Below, piece after piece: positions 1-7,450 of a DNA stretch of 15,503 nucleotides. This DNA is from CF-161 sp035259145 (GTDB lineage: Bacteria; Chloroflexota; Dormibacteria; Dormibacterales; Dormibacteraceae), in assembly GCA_035259145.1 (NCBI GenBank), contig DATFWQ010000059.1, forward strand, positions 1 to 15,503, given 5' to 3'. The position numbers and the translations under genes are program-made. The notes below the pieces were generated by a model. That model saw nothing but the letters and a program-made list of their open reading frames with translations. It had not been told where the DNA came from and made no database searches. Numbering within the stretch: the first letter of the stretch is position 1; every line of letters begins with the position of its first letter.

Positions 1-111
1 GGCGGAGAGCGCTACCAGTACAGGGAGTACCTCCTCGACGAGCAGGTAGAAAAGCAGGACGGCAAGGGACGCGATGGGGGCGCCGCTAGCGGCCCGACAT
101 CAAAGAACTGA
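1..111 (+). CDS. C-terminal end of an unidentified protein (5' part outside window)
   Basis: Frame 1 is open from the first base to a TGA at 109-111, giving the last 36 residues of a protein that begins upstream. The visible end starts GGERYQYREYLLDEQ and continues into a charged, Gly/Ser-rich tail ending TSKN. Third codon positions are mostly G or C, as in the neighbouring real genes, and the aromatic/charged pattern looks like protein rather than a random frame. No domain can be named from so short a piece. It converges on the leftward response regulator, whose stop lies 27 bp away. It could be spurious, because only 36 codons are seen. Confidence 0.45.
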   Translation, partial: GGERYQYREYLLDEQVEKQDGKGRDGGAASGPTSKN

Positions 112-138
112 GGCCTGGCCCACGCGGCCATCGCGACG

Positions 139-744
139 TCAGAGCCAGCCCATGCGTTCTGCGATACGGGCGGCCTCGGCGCGATTCCGAGCCTCCAGCT
201 TCTGGATCGCCGACGAGAGGTGATTTCGGACTGTCCCTCTTGACAGGAACAGGGTCCGGGCGATCTCCGGGATGTCGGCGCCACGATCCGTGGCAGCGAG
301 CACCTGACGTTCCCGCTCCGTCAGGGGACTCACCCCCTCGCTCAGCGCAGCCGCAGCCAGGCCAGGATCGACGACGCGCTCGCCCGCCGCCGTTCGCCGG
401 ATGGCGAGTGCCAGCTCCTCCGGTGGAGCATCCTTGAGCAGGAAGCCTGCGGCCCCCGTCTCCATGGCCCGCCGCAGGAAGCCGGGCTTGCCAAAAGTTG
501 TGAGGATCAAGGAGCGGCAACTCGGCAGCTCTGCCCTGAGCGCCGCTGCTGCCGCGATCCCGTCTATGCCGGGCATCTCGATGTCGAGCAGGGCGACGTC
601 GGGCTCAGCCTGGACCGCGGCCTCTACGACCTGGTCGCCCCGGGACACTTCGGCGACTACGACGATGTCTTCCTCAAGGCCCAACAGCGCCTTGAGCGCG
701 CCACGGACCATCGCCTGGTCCTCAGCGACCAGGACGCGGATCAC
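139..744 (-). CDS. NarL/FixJ-family response regulator (DesR-like)
   Basis: A 201-residue cytoplasmic transcription factor. Residues 1-120 form a receiver domain with the acidic pair E8-D9, the phosphoacceptor D54 in ALLDIEMPG, the conserved Thr in LILTTFGK and the Lys in GFLLKDAP. Residues about 138-201 are a LuxR-type helix-turn-helix (LTERERQVLAA, then IARTLFLSRGTVRNHLSSAIQKL). Length and layout match the DesR/LiaR type. The start is GTG at 742-744 and overlaps the TGA of the upstream kinase gene (GTGA), so the two are translationally coupled. The expected partner is that DesK-like kinase. By position the likely target is the divergent ABC-2 exporter, which is inference. Family assignment is firm; the signal sensed is unknown. 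Confidence 0.95.
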   Translation of the reverse strand: MIRVLVAEDQAMVRGALKALLGLEEDIVVVAEVSRGDQVVEAAVQAEPDVALLDIEMPGIDGIAAAAALRAELPSCRSLILTTFGKPGFLRRAMETGAAGFLLKDAPPEELALAIRRTAAGERVVDPGLAAAALSEGVSPLTERERQVLAATDRGADIPEIARTLFLSRGTVRNHLSSAIQKLEARNRAEAARIAERMGWL

Positions 745-1949
745 AGGCGGCCGGCCGGTGACGGCTCAGTTGGCTCCTCCGCCGGAATCGAACCATCGAC
801 CGGTGCCATGACGGTGAGCCGGAAGCCGCGGGCGACCATGCCCCCCGCCCGGACGTGACCCCCGATTGCATCGACACGCTCCTTGAGGCCACGCAGTCCG
901 GAGCCGTCTGCTGACAGCACGCCGCCGGCCCCGTCGTCAACGATGTCCGCCCGGACCTTGCCGTTCTCGCGGACCAGCACGATGCTGCAGTGGGCCGCTC
1001 CGCTGTGGCGGATGACGTTGGTAACGCCCTCGCGGATGGCCCATCCGAGGACCGCTTCGGTCTCCCTCGATACCGCACCAACCGACTGCTCCACGTCACA
1101 CCCGATCCCGGCGGCTCGGAGCGCCGTTCGTGCCGCCGTGATCTCAGTCGCCAGGGTGGGCTGGCGGTAGCCGGACACGGCCTCACGCACCTGGCGGAGC
1201 GCCTCGCGGGCCAGCTGGAGCATCTCCCTGACCTCGCTGCCACCAGGCTCCGAGGCCGGTATGAGCCGGCTCGCCAGCTCCCCCTTCAACGTGATCAGGG
1301 AAAGGCTGTGGCCGAGCAGATCATGAAGGTCTCTGGAGATGCGAGCCCTTTCCTCCTCGACTGCCAGCCGGGCCACCTGCTGGCGGGCGGCGCGCAGTTC
1401 CGAGAGCACGTCGAGCAGGTATCGCAGCCCCATGGCGCCCAGGCCCCACAGAAGCATCTGGGGAAGCAGCACGACGACCTCGACCGCTGCCTCCCGGGCG
1501 GGAAGCCCTACCCCCATGAGACTGTCCGCGACCGAGATGACAGATAGGCCGCCGATCACGGCGATCCCCGTCCGAGCACGGAAGCCGAATCCGGCCACCA
1601 TTATCGGAATCAAAAACGGGTTGGGCGTCTTCAAACCCGAGAGTTCATTGATCGCGAGTGCGAGAAAGCTGAGGCCGGCCACCTCGAGTGCCACCAGCGA
1701 CTGCGTACGGCTCCGGTAGCCCCAGAGGCAGTAGAACGCGTAGCCGCCGCCATAGATCGCGAGTGCTCCGATCAGCGCAGCCGTCCGCAGAGGGGGAAGC
1801 TGGCGATGGGTGAATGCCGCCACGACCGGCCACAGCAGTACGAGCCATGCCATTGCAAAGACCCGGACGAGCCTGGCAGCCCAGCGCATGGCCCTCAGAG
1901 CGTACCGCCGAGCAGAGGGTGCCTCAAGTGACTCCGGGCGCAAAGACAT
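741..1949 (-). CDS. DesK-like sensor histidine kinase (HisKA_3 type)
   Basis: A 402-residue membrane kinase. The N-terminal half has about five or six hydrophobic segments between residues 25 and 180 and no large extracellular loop, as in kinases that sense the membrane itself. The dimerisation/phosphoacceptor motif is RISRDLHDLLGH with H209. The ATP-binding domain follows, with an N-box (REGVTNVIRHSG) and a glycine-rich lid (DDGAGG, GSGLRGLKERV). I chose ATG at 1947-1949 because it has an AGGAG ribosome site 5 nt upstream. The frame stays open to an ATG at 2043-2045, which would add 32 unlike-protein residues and run into the divergent gene. The 3' end overlaps the response-regulator start. 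The 73-bp gap to the divergent ABC gene must hold both promoters, but I see no clear -35/-10 there. Confidence 0.94.
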   Translation of the reverse strand: MSLRPESLEAPSARRYALRAMRWAARLVRVFAMAWLVLLWPVVAAFTHRQLPPLRTAALIGALAIYGGGYAFYCLWGYRSRTQSLVALEVAGLSFLALAINELSGLKTPNPFLIPIMVAGFGFRARTGIAVIGGLSVISVADSLMGVGLPAREAAVEVVVLLPQMLLWGLGAMGLRYLLDVLSELRAARQQVARLAVEEERARISRDLHDLLGHSLSLITLKGELASRLIPASEPGGSEVREMLQLAREALRQVREAVSGYRQPTLATEITAARTALRAAGIGCDVEQSVGAVSRETEAVLGWAIREGVTNVIRHSGAAHCSIVLVRENGKVRADIVDDGAGGVLSADGSGLRGLKERVDAIGGHVRAGGMVARGFRLTVMAPVDGSIPAEEPTEPSPAGRL

Positions 1950-2022
1950 CGTTACTCCTGTCACGGCCAACTGCTGACTGCGGGTACTTTCAGAAAAGCT
2001 CGGTGGCCGGCAGGCTTGAGCC

Positions 2023-2841
2023 GTGATAGAGATGAGCACATCCATGGCCCCTGCTGAGGCCGTATCCGAAGCGACAGCCGATCGGCCGGCGATGGTCGTC
2101 GTCAGCGACCTTCACAAGTCTTACGGGACGGTGCATGCGGTCAGAGGCGTCAGCTTCGACGTCCGCCGGGGCGAGGTTTTCGGCCTGCTGGGGCCGAACG
2201 GAGCGGGCAAAACAACCATTCTCGAGATGGTCGAGGGCATGCTGCCAATCGACCGCGGGAGCGTCACGGTGGACGGCATCGACGTTGCCGTCGAGCCTGC
2301 GCGGGTGAGGCGGCGGATCGGCATCTCGCTCCAGAAGACCGCCTTCTTTGAGCGCCTGACGCTGGCTGAACTGCTTCGCCTTTTCGCCGACATCTACGGC
2401 GGGCGAGCGCGCGTCGATCGACTGCTGGAGCGAGTCGGGCTCCACGAGATGGCGTCGCGACAGGTGAAGACACTGTCCGGCGGTGAGCAGCAGCGGTTCG
2501 CCGTCGCCGTCGCGCTCGTCAACGACCCGCCGCTGTTGTTCCTGGATGAGCCGTCCACCGGCCTCGATCCTCACGCCCGTCGCGAGCTCTGGGAGCTCAT
2601 CGAATTTCTGCGGTTGGAGGGCCGCTCCATCGTGCTCACGACCCATTACATGGAGGAGGCTCAGCACCTGTGCGATCGGGTGGCGATCCTGAATGCCGGG
2701 CGGATCCTGGCCCTGGACACGCCACAGCGCCTTATCGACCGGCTTCTGGCGACCGGCTTTCGCAAGGACGTGGTTTTGCAGCCAGCGGACCTGGAAGACG
2801 TGTTTCTCCAGCTCACCGGTCGGCAGCTGCGGGAGCAGTGA
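2023..2841 (+). CDS. ABC transporter ATP-binding protein of an ABC-2 exporter
   Basis: A 272-residue cytoplasmic ATPase subunit of the DrrA/CcmA-like type. Walker A is GPNGAGKT (57-64), the signature is LSGGEQQR (151-158), Walker B is LLFLDEP with catalytic E176, the D-loop is STGLD, and the switch histidine is H208 in LTTHYMEEA. All catalytic residues are present. The start is uncertain: GTG 2023, ATG 2032 and ATG 2044 are all in frame, and none has a strong Shine-Dalgarno site. It ends 1 bp before the ATG of the permease, so the pair forms an operon and a transporter. The divergent DesK/DesR-like pair suggests induction by membrane or antibiotic stress. The substrate cannot be read from sequence. 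Confidence 0.95.
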   Translation: MIEMSTSMAPAEAVSEATADRPAMVVVSDLHKSYGTVHAVRGVSFDVRRGEVFGLLGPNGAGKTTILEMVEGMLPIDRGSVTVDGIDVAVEPARVRRRIGISLQKTAFFERLTLAELLRLFADIYGGRARVDRLLERVGLHEMASRQVKTLSGGEQQRFAVAVALVNDPPLLFLDEPSTGLDPHARRELWELIEFLRLEGRSIVLTTHYMEEAQHLCDRVAILNAGRILALDTPQRLIDRLLATGFRKDVVLQPADLEDVFLQLTGRQLREQ

Positions 2842-2842
2842 G

Positions 2843-3919
2843 ATGAGCGCCGAGCTTCGCGCATACCGGTCCCTGACAGCCGCCAACCTGAAGATGTATC
2901 TCAGAAATCCGATCGCTTCCTCTTCGCTCTTTCTGGTGCTGATCGCCATTCTGGTCCTGACGAAATTCCTGCTTAACGGGCAGGGGCCGCACACCAGGCT
3001 CGTGGTGGTCAATGCCTCCGGCAGCGCTCAGGCGGCAGCGCTCATGAAGGAGCTGAGAGCAGTCCCCAGCTTCGACGTCAGCGAGGCCTCTCCGGCAGAC
3101 GCCCGGAAGATGCTGGACCAGGGAAAGTCCGACGTCGAGCTTGCCATCCCCAACGATCTTGGGCAGCCCGACGGCACCGGCCGGCTGGTCCCGGTCCGGT
3201 TGGCCGTCATCTACAGGGCTGGCACCGCCGGCGAGGCGAGCCTCCCGCTGCTCAAAGGAGTTGTGGAGACCTACGACGAGAGGGTGCTGGGCGAGATTCC
3301 AACCGTCTCGGTTACGGCCTCTGCCGTGCATACGCGAATCGGGGGAGCGATCGACTTCTTGCTCCCAGGTCTGGTGGCCTTCAACATCCTCGGCAGCGCG
3401 CTGATGCTGGCGGCGGGCACCTTCGCAAACTACAAGGCGACCGGAGTGCTCCGCCGCCTCAAGGCGACGGGCATGCGCTCGTCGGTCTTCGTCCTGGCCC
3501 ATTCAACCTCCTCATTCCTGCTGGGGATGCTCCAGACGGCGGGGATCCTGATCGTGGCCGGACTCCTCTTCACGGTGCAGCTCGACGTTCTGTCGCTATT
3601 CCTTCTGCTGGCGCTCGGCTATCTCGTCTTCCTCGCCATGGGCCTCGCGATCAGCGGCTGGATCCGCGACCCGCAGAGGGCCACCGCCGTCGCCCAGACT
3701 GTGGCCTTCCCGATGATTTTCATCGCGCTGTTTTCTGCTGCCCTTCCTTCCAACATCACGTCCGTTACGAGGTTCCTGCCGGTTTCTTACATCACTGACG
3801 GCATGGAGCATCTAGGTGAGGGAGCCCGACTTGGAGCGATCGAACTGGACCTGATCTGGCTGGCTGGTTGGGCGGTCGCGCTGCTGGTCGCAGCGGGGCG
3901 CGTCTTCCGATGGGACTGA
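2843..3919 (+). CDS. ABC-2 type transporter permease
   Basis: A 358-residue integral membrane subunit. One membrane segment lies at about residues 22-45. It is followed by a long soluble loop of about 120 residues (RLVVVNASGSAQAAALMKEL onward), then about five membrane segments and a short end in RVFRWD. This layout (one helix, large external domain, helix bundle) is typical of ABC-2 exporters. I chose ATG 2843 because it follows the ATPase stop by 1 bp and is preceded by GGGAG. The frame runs open further upstream inside the ATPase gene, but that stretch encodes an unlike-protein sequence. It works with the preceding ATPase; the cargo is unknown (a drug, lipid or polymer would be usual for the family). 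Confidence 0.93.
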   Translation: MSAELRAYRSLTAANLKMYLRNPIASSSLFLVLIAILVLTKFLLNGQGPHTRLVVVNASGSAQAAALMKELRAVPSFDVSEASPADARKMLDQGKSDVELAIPNDLGQPDGTGRLVPVRLAVIYRAGTAGEASLPLLKGVVETYDERVLGEIPTVSVTASAVHTRIGGAIDFLLPGLVAFNILGSALMLAAGTFANYKATGVLRRLKATGMRSSVFVLAHSTSSFLLGMLQTAGILIVAGLLFTVQLDVLSLFLLLALGYLVFLAMGLAISGWIRDPQRATAVAQTVAFPMIFIALFSAALPSNITSVTRFLPVSYITDGMEHLGEGARLGAIELDLIWLAGWAVALLVAAGRVFRWD

Positions 3920-3934
3920 GAGCCAAGGGCGACT

Positions 3935-3977
3935 CTCCCCCGCGAAGTCGGGGGAGTACCCGGCGAAGCCGGGGGAG
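3935..3977 (+). terminator. Two tandem GC-rich hairpins after the ABC-2 operon
   Basis: The first hairpin is a perfect 8-bp stem, CTCCCCCG (3935-3942) and CGGGGGAG (3949-3956), around a 6-nt loop. The second is CCCGGC (3959-3964) and GCCGGG (3968-3973) around GAA. A 14-bp near-exact direct repeat, cgaag(t/c)cgggggag, occurs at 3943-3956 and 3964-3977 with a 21-bp period, so the two hairpins look like duplicates. The position 15 bp after the permease stop fits transcription termination. There is no T-run, only CCCTTTCC, so an mRNA-stabilising or repetitive-element role is an alternative. Confidence 0.55.
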
Positions 3978-4079
3978 GGGCTCCCTTTCCAACCGGCGGA
4001 CGATCGCCCCCGCGAGGTGTGCGGACAGAACGATGCGCTAGGTCATCGCGCCCCTCCCTCCGTCATGACAGCACCAGCG

Positions 4080-4116
4080 ATCGACCGGCTCAGCGAACCC
4101 GCCAGGGCCGGTCGAT
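4080..4116. promoter_or_regulatory. 10-bp inverted repeat upstream of the exporter cassette
   Basis: ATCGACCGGC at 4080-4089 and GCCGGTCGAT at 4107-4116 are perfect inverse copies separated by 17 bp. The element lies 60 bp before the GTG of ABC half 1 and 9 bp before the CTCAT direct repeat. It could be an operator for a dimeric regulator (arm centres about 27 bp apart) or an RNA stem. The gap 3920-4175 otherwise holds only the tandem hairpins and the direct repeat, and no credible gene. Confidence 0.4.
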
Positions 4117-4124
4117 GAAAGAAA

Positions 4125-4142
4125 TCTCATGCTCACCTCATC
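4125..4142 (+). promoter_or_regulatory. OmpR-type direct repeat upstream of ABC half 1
   Basis: TCTCATG (4125-4131) and CCTCATC (4136-4142) are direct repeats with an 11-bp period, one helical turn, which is the usual layout for OmpR-family dimers. The repeat ends 33 nt before the GTG at 4176. A matching repeat at 6880-6897 also ends 33 nt before a GTG. An OmpR-type regulator is encoded in the same cassette. The binding is inferred. Confidence 0.5.
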
Positions 4143-4175
4143 CCTCGCACCATCGCCGGGCGGCAGCATCGGCGT

Positions 4176-5942
4176 GTGACGACCGACGACCGAGCCGGGT
4201 CCGGGACCAGCATCCGGTACCTCTTGCGCCGCAGCCGCCCGCTGCGGCTCGCGGCCACCCTGGCCGTCGCGGGTGCGGGCATCGACCTGGCCCGGCCATG
4301 GCCACTGCTGCTCGTCGTCGACAGCGCGGTCGACCGGCGGCCACCCGGCCAACCATGGGCCACGCTGCTCGCGCCCGTCGGCTACAGCCCTTTCGGGCTC
4401 ACGCTCGCCGCCGGCCTGGCGGTGATGAGCCTGGCGCTTGCGGGCGCCCTGCTGAGCTTTCTGGGCTCATATCTGGCCGGCGCAAGCGCAGAACAGATCG
4501 GAGGCGACCTGCGCGCCGACCTGCACACGCGGCTCTTGAGCCTCTCCCCGGGCTTCCATGACCACCACCGCGCCGGCGAGCTGGCCGCGCGGCTCACCAA
4601 CGACGTCAGCCGAGTGCAGGAAGCCCTGGCGGCGACCATGACAAACGTGCTGCCGCACTCCGTGACGTTGATCGGGACGGCCCTGGTGCTGCTTGCCATC
4701 AACCCTGCGATGGCACTCGCCGGCCTCGCGGTGGCGACCGCAGGGGCCGTGGTTGTCACGGACATGCGTAAAAGGCTGGTGGTGGCGCAGGTGGAGCAGC
4801 GTGACCGGGTGGCAGACGTACTGGCTCGAGCCGCCGAGGTGCTGCGCAATGTGCGCCTGGTTCAGGCGCTTGCCTACAAACCTGGTATCGAGCGCTCCTT
4901 CCGCGCCCGCAACCTGGACGTCGTGCGCTCGGGGCTGAGGGTGGCCGAACTGAACTCAGGCCACGAGCCGACCGCGGGCATCATCGTGGCGGCCGGAGCC
5001 ACGCTCGTGCTCTGGATCGGCGCTTACGCCGTCCTGACTGGCGGGATGACTGTCGGCATTCTCGTGGTCGTCCTCTGGTATGTGATGGCGCTCTATTTGC
5101 CGGTCCGGTCGCTCACGTGGTTGACCTCGGTTCTAGGCAGGGGCGTTGCCAGCTGGGAGCGGGTGGCCGAGATCCTGGGCGGCGACGAGACGGCGTCCGA
5201 CACAGATGAGGCGCCCATCTTGCCCAACCCTCGCGAGGCGATCGTTCTCCGGGGAGTTTGCTTCAGGTACTTCCCGACCCAGCCTGTTCTGAACGAGCTC
5301 GACCTACGTATTCCGGCAGGCGGCACGCTGTGCATCGTCGGCCCCACAGGAGCCGGCAAATCGACCCTACTGAGCCTCCTCGTGCGCTTCTACGATCCAC
5401 AGGAGGGAGCCATCGAGGTCGACGGCGTGGACCTCAGATCGTTCGACCTGCCGTCGGTGCGGGAGCGCATCGCCCTGATCCCGCAGGACCCGGCCCTGTT
5501 CGATGGCAGCCTGCTGGAGAACATCGCCATCGGCCGGCCCAACGCCAGCCAGACCGACGTGATGGAGGCGGCACGCATGGCTCTGGTGCACGACTTTGCG
5601 CAAGCTCTGCCCGAGGGCTATCACTCCCGGCTCGGTGAGGGCGGTGCGCCGCTGTCGGCAGGCCAGCGGCGGTGCGTCGCACTGGCGAGGGCGCTGGTGC
5701 GCCAGGCTCCGATACTGCTGCTCGACGACCCGACAGCGGGGCTGGACGCCGACTCGGAGGCTCGCCTCCTCGCCGCCATCCGGCATGCTCCGGGACCTCG
5801 CACCGTGGTCATGGTCACCCAGAGGCTGACCGCCGCCTTTGAAGCCGACAGGGTGGTGGCCATTCGTGACGGCCGGATCGTGGAGGCCAGGCCGCCCGCG
5901 CCGCCGGCCCTGCCGCCGGCCGTGGCGGCTCAACCGGGCTAG
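4176..5942 (+). CDS. ABC exporter half-transporter with degenerate ATPase site
   Basis: A 588-residue half-exporter: a six-helix membrane domain (about residues 20-320) fused to a nucleotide-binding domain (about 355-570). Walker A is GPTGAGKST (389-397), the Q-loop is Q437, and the signature is LSAGQ (493-497). Walker B reads ILLLDD, so D518 stands where the catalytic Glu normally is, and the switch position is Q549 in VMVTQRL instead of His. This pair of changes is the known hallmark of the degenerate subunit of heterodimeric exporters (TM287, LmrC and BmrC type). The likely partner is the complete half at 7451-9196. The GTG start at 4176 has no clear ribosome site, so translation may be leaderless or weak. 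The protein kinase gene follows 2 bp after the stop. The substrate is not readable. Confidence 0.95.
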   Translation: MTTDDRAGSGTSIRYLLRRSRPLRLAATLAVAGAGIDLARPWPLLLVVDSAVDRRPPGQPWATLLAPVGYSPFGLTLAAGLAVMSLALAGALLSFLGSYLAGASAEQIGGDLRADLHTRLLSLSPGFHDHHRAGELAARLTNDVSRVQEALAATMTNVLPHSVTLIGTALVLLAINPAMALAGLAVATAGAVVVTDMRKRLVVAQVEQRDRVADVLARAAEVLRNVRLVQALAYKPGIERSFRARNLDVVRSGLRVAELNSGHEPTAGIIVAAGATLVLWIGAYAVLTGGMTVGILVVVLWYVMALYLPVRSLTWLTSVLGRGVASWERVAEILGGDETASDTDEAPILPNPREAIVLRGVCFRYFPTQPVLNELDLRIPAGGTLCIVGPTGAGKSTLLSLLVRFYDPQEGAIEVDGVDLRSFDLPSVRERIALIPQDPALFDGSLLENIAIGRPNASQTDVMEAARMALVHDFAQALPEGYHSRLGEGGAPLSAGQRRCVALARALVRQAPILLLDDPTAGLDADSEARLLAAIRHAPGPRTVVMVTQRLTAAFEADRVVAIRDGRIVEARPPAPPALPPAVAAQPG

Positions 5943-5944
5943 CG

Positions 5945-6925
5945 GTGATGCACATCGAAGCACGCGACATCGATCCCGCACCGCGGTACGGGCCAGGGGA
6001 GCGCATCTACGAGGGGCTCTTCGCGTGGGAGCGGCTCGGCGAGGGCACCCGGACCGAATCCTGGCTGGCCTGGAGCGTACCTCTGTGGAGCCACGTGGTC
6101 GTCAAGCTGCCGCATGAGGATCAGATCGACGATCGGCGAGCAGCCATCCGGCTGGGGCGCGAGGCCGGAACGCTTCGTCAGCTGGCCCATCCCGGCGTGC
6201 AGCGGCTGCTCGCCGATGGACACCGCGATCAGGTGCCTCACCTCGTTCTGGAGTACGTCGAGGGACCGACGCTGGCCACGCTGCTGGATGAGGACGGTAC
6301 ACTGCCGGCCGGCGACGTCGTCCGCCTCGGTATGCAGCTTGCCGCCTGCCTTCACTACGTCCACGGCAAGGGTCTAGTGCATCTCGACGTCAAGCCCGGC
6401 AACGTGGTCCTGCGCGAGGGCCGGGCCGTTCTGCTCGACTTCGACATCGCCAGGCCCGCGGGCCAACCCGCTTCCCGAGGCCGCCCACACGGCACCCGCG
6501 CCTACATGGCCCCAGAGCAGTGCGTTCGGGCCGCAGCCGACCCCAGGATGGACCTGTTCGCACTGGGCACGGTCCTCTACGAGCTTGCGACCGGCCGGCC
6601 GGCATTCGAGCGCGACCCGTCAGCTGAGTATTGCGAGTTCCCGCAGCTCCTTACAGCTCCCGCACGGGCTCAGGTCCTCCACCCGTCACTGCCGGTTGCG
6701 GTCGACATCGCGATCCACGCCCTCCTGGAAAAGGACGCGAGCCGGCGACCTCAGACGGCACTGGAGACGCTGCAACTGCTCGCTGCCGCGCTGCCCCAGG
6801 GTGACGACGGCACCTGGCCGCCGTTCGTCGACGGCTTGCTGCAGACGGCAGCAGCATGGTCGGGTTCCAGTGAGAAGACTCTCATCTCGGTCTCATCGTG
6901 GGTGAGGACACGGGAGCAACGCTGA
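5945..6925 (+). CDS. Soluble Ser/Thr protein kinase (non-RD)
   Basis: A 326-residue eukaryotic-like protein kinase. The glycine-rich loop is LGEGTRTESW (31-40), the ATP lysine is K54 in VVVKLPHE, and its partner is E73. The catalytic loop is HLDVKPGN (146-153) with D148, K150 and N153. The metal-binding motif is DFD (165-167) instead of DFG, and the P+1 end is YMAPEQ (187-192). The HRD arginine is Leu, so it is a non-RD kinase, but all residues needed for catalysis are present. After the kinase fold there is only a short tail and no membrane helix, PASTA or other sensor domain, which is unusual for a bacterial kinase of this family. GTG 5945 and ATG 5948 are adjacent possible starts. It sits between the two exporter halves, so its substrates are probably cassette proteins (inference). 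Confidence 0.93.
   Translation: MMHIEARDIDPAPRYGPGERIYEGLFAWERLGEGTRTESWLAWSVPLWSHVVVKLPHEDQIDDRRAAIRLGREAGTLRQLAHPGVQRLLADGHRDQVPHLVLEYVEGPTLATLLDEDGTLPAGDVVRLGMQLAACLHYVHGKGLVHLDVKPGNVVLREGRAVLLDFDIARPAGQPASRGRPHGTRAYMAPEQCVRAAADPRMDLFALGTVLYELATGRPAFERDPSAEYCEFPQLLTAPARAQVLHPSLPVAVDIAIHALLEKDASRRPQTALETLQLLAAALPQGDDGTWPPFVDGLLQTAAAWSGSSEKTLISVSSWVRTREQR
6880..6897 (+). promoter_or_regulatory. OmpR-type direct repeat upstream of the Cys/His-rich protein
   Basis: TCTCATC (6880-6886) and TCTCATC (6891-6897) are identical 7-mers with an 11-bp period. They lie inside the last codons of the kinase gene and end 33 nt before the GTG at 6931. The same arrangement and the same distance occur before ABC half 1. 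It may mark an internal promoter controlled by the cassette's OmpR-type regulator. Coincidence within coding sequence cannot be excluded. Confidence 0.45.
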
Positions 6926-6930
6926 TCCTC

Positions 6931-7437
6931 GTGATCATCAAGACCTGCCTAGCCGGCCTGGTCGTCGTGGCCGTCGCGACCCTCGGCCTGGCCGCGAGAT
7001 CTGGGACGGTCCTGGCCCACGACTGCAACAATCCATGGCACATGTCGTCGAGTGGCTCGGACTCCCACCACGACGGCGGACACGACACCTGCCCGATCCT
7101 CCAGCCAGCTCCCACCGGCGCCGGCAAGCCGGTCTATACGCCGGCTCCGGCCCAGATGGGCGGTGTAGCGCCGGCCCTGCAACTGGAACCGACGCCCAGC
7201 GGCCAGGCGGCTGTCCTGGCTCCGCAGGCGCCCGCGCCTCGCCGGCCAGAGGCCGCCGGCATTGCACCGGGCGAAGGGTCGCGCGTCGCTGCAAGCTCGG
7301 GCGGCTCTGGCGTGTCCGGGCTTGCGCTCGCTCTCGTCGCAGTCGCCGTGATCACACTCCTGATGCTGATACGTGCCGGCTTCCGAGCGCGGCGGCGGCT
7401 TGGAGACGGTGTGGATGCAAGGTGGCCCGAGGCCTGA
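6931..7437 (+). CDS. Secreted, C-terminally membrane-anchored Cys/His-rich protein
   Basis: A 168-residue protein of unknown family. From the GTG at 6931 it begins MIIKTCLAGLVVVAVATLG, a good signal peptide with probable cleavage after VLA (residues 27-29). The mature N-terminus carries a cluster of two Cys and several His/Asp (C32, H37, H46, H47, H51, C54; core DSHHDGGHD). This could bind metal or form a disulfide loop. A Pro/Ala-rich linker follows, then a membrane helix at about 130-148 and a basic end (RARRR), which places the Cys/His domain outside the cell. Alternative starts are GTG 6898, which overlaps the kinase by 28 bp, and CTG 6922 (GGGAG 5 nt upstream, overlapping the kinase stop as CTGA). 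I prefer 6931 for the signal peptide and the shared 33-nt promoter spacing. It has no LPXTG motif. Confidence 0.75.
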   Translation: MIIKTCLAGLVVVAVATLGLAARSGTVLAHDCNNPWHMSSSGSDSHHDGGHDTCPILQPAPTGAGKPVYTPAPAQMGGVAPALQLEPTPSGQAAVLAPQAPAPRRPEAAGIAPGEGSRVAASSGGSGVSGLALALVAVAVITLLMLIRAGFRARRRLGDGVDARWPEA

Positions 7438-7450
7438 AGGAGCTCGAGGA

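Noticed and set aside
4019..4561. 180-codon plus-strand frame before and inside ABC half 1
   Set aside because: It is Arg/Pro/Ser-rich, as expected of a shifted frame, and overlaps a confident gene for most of its length.
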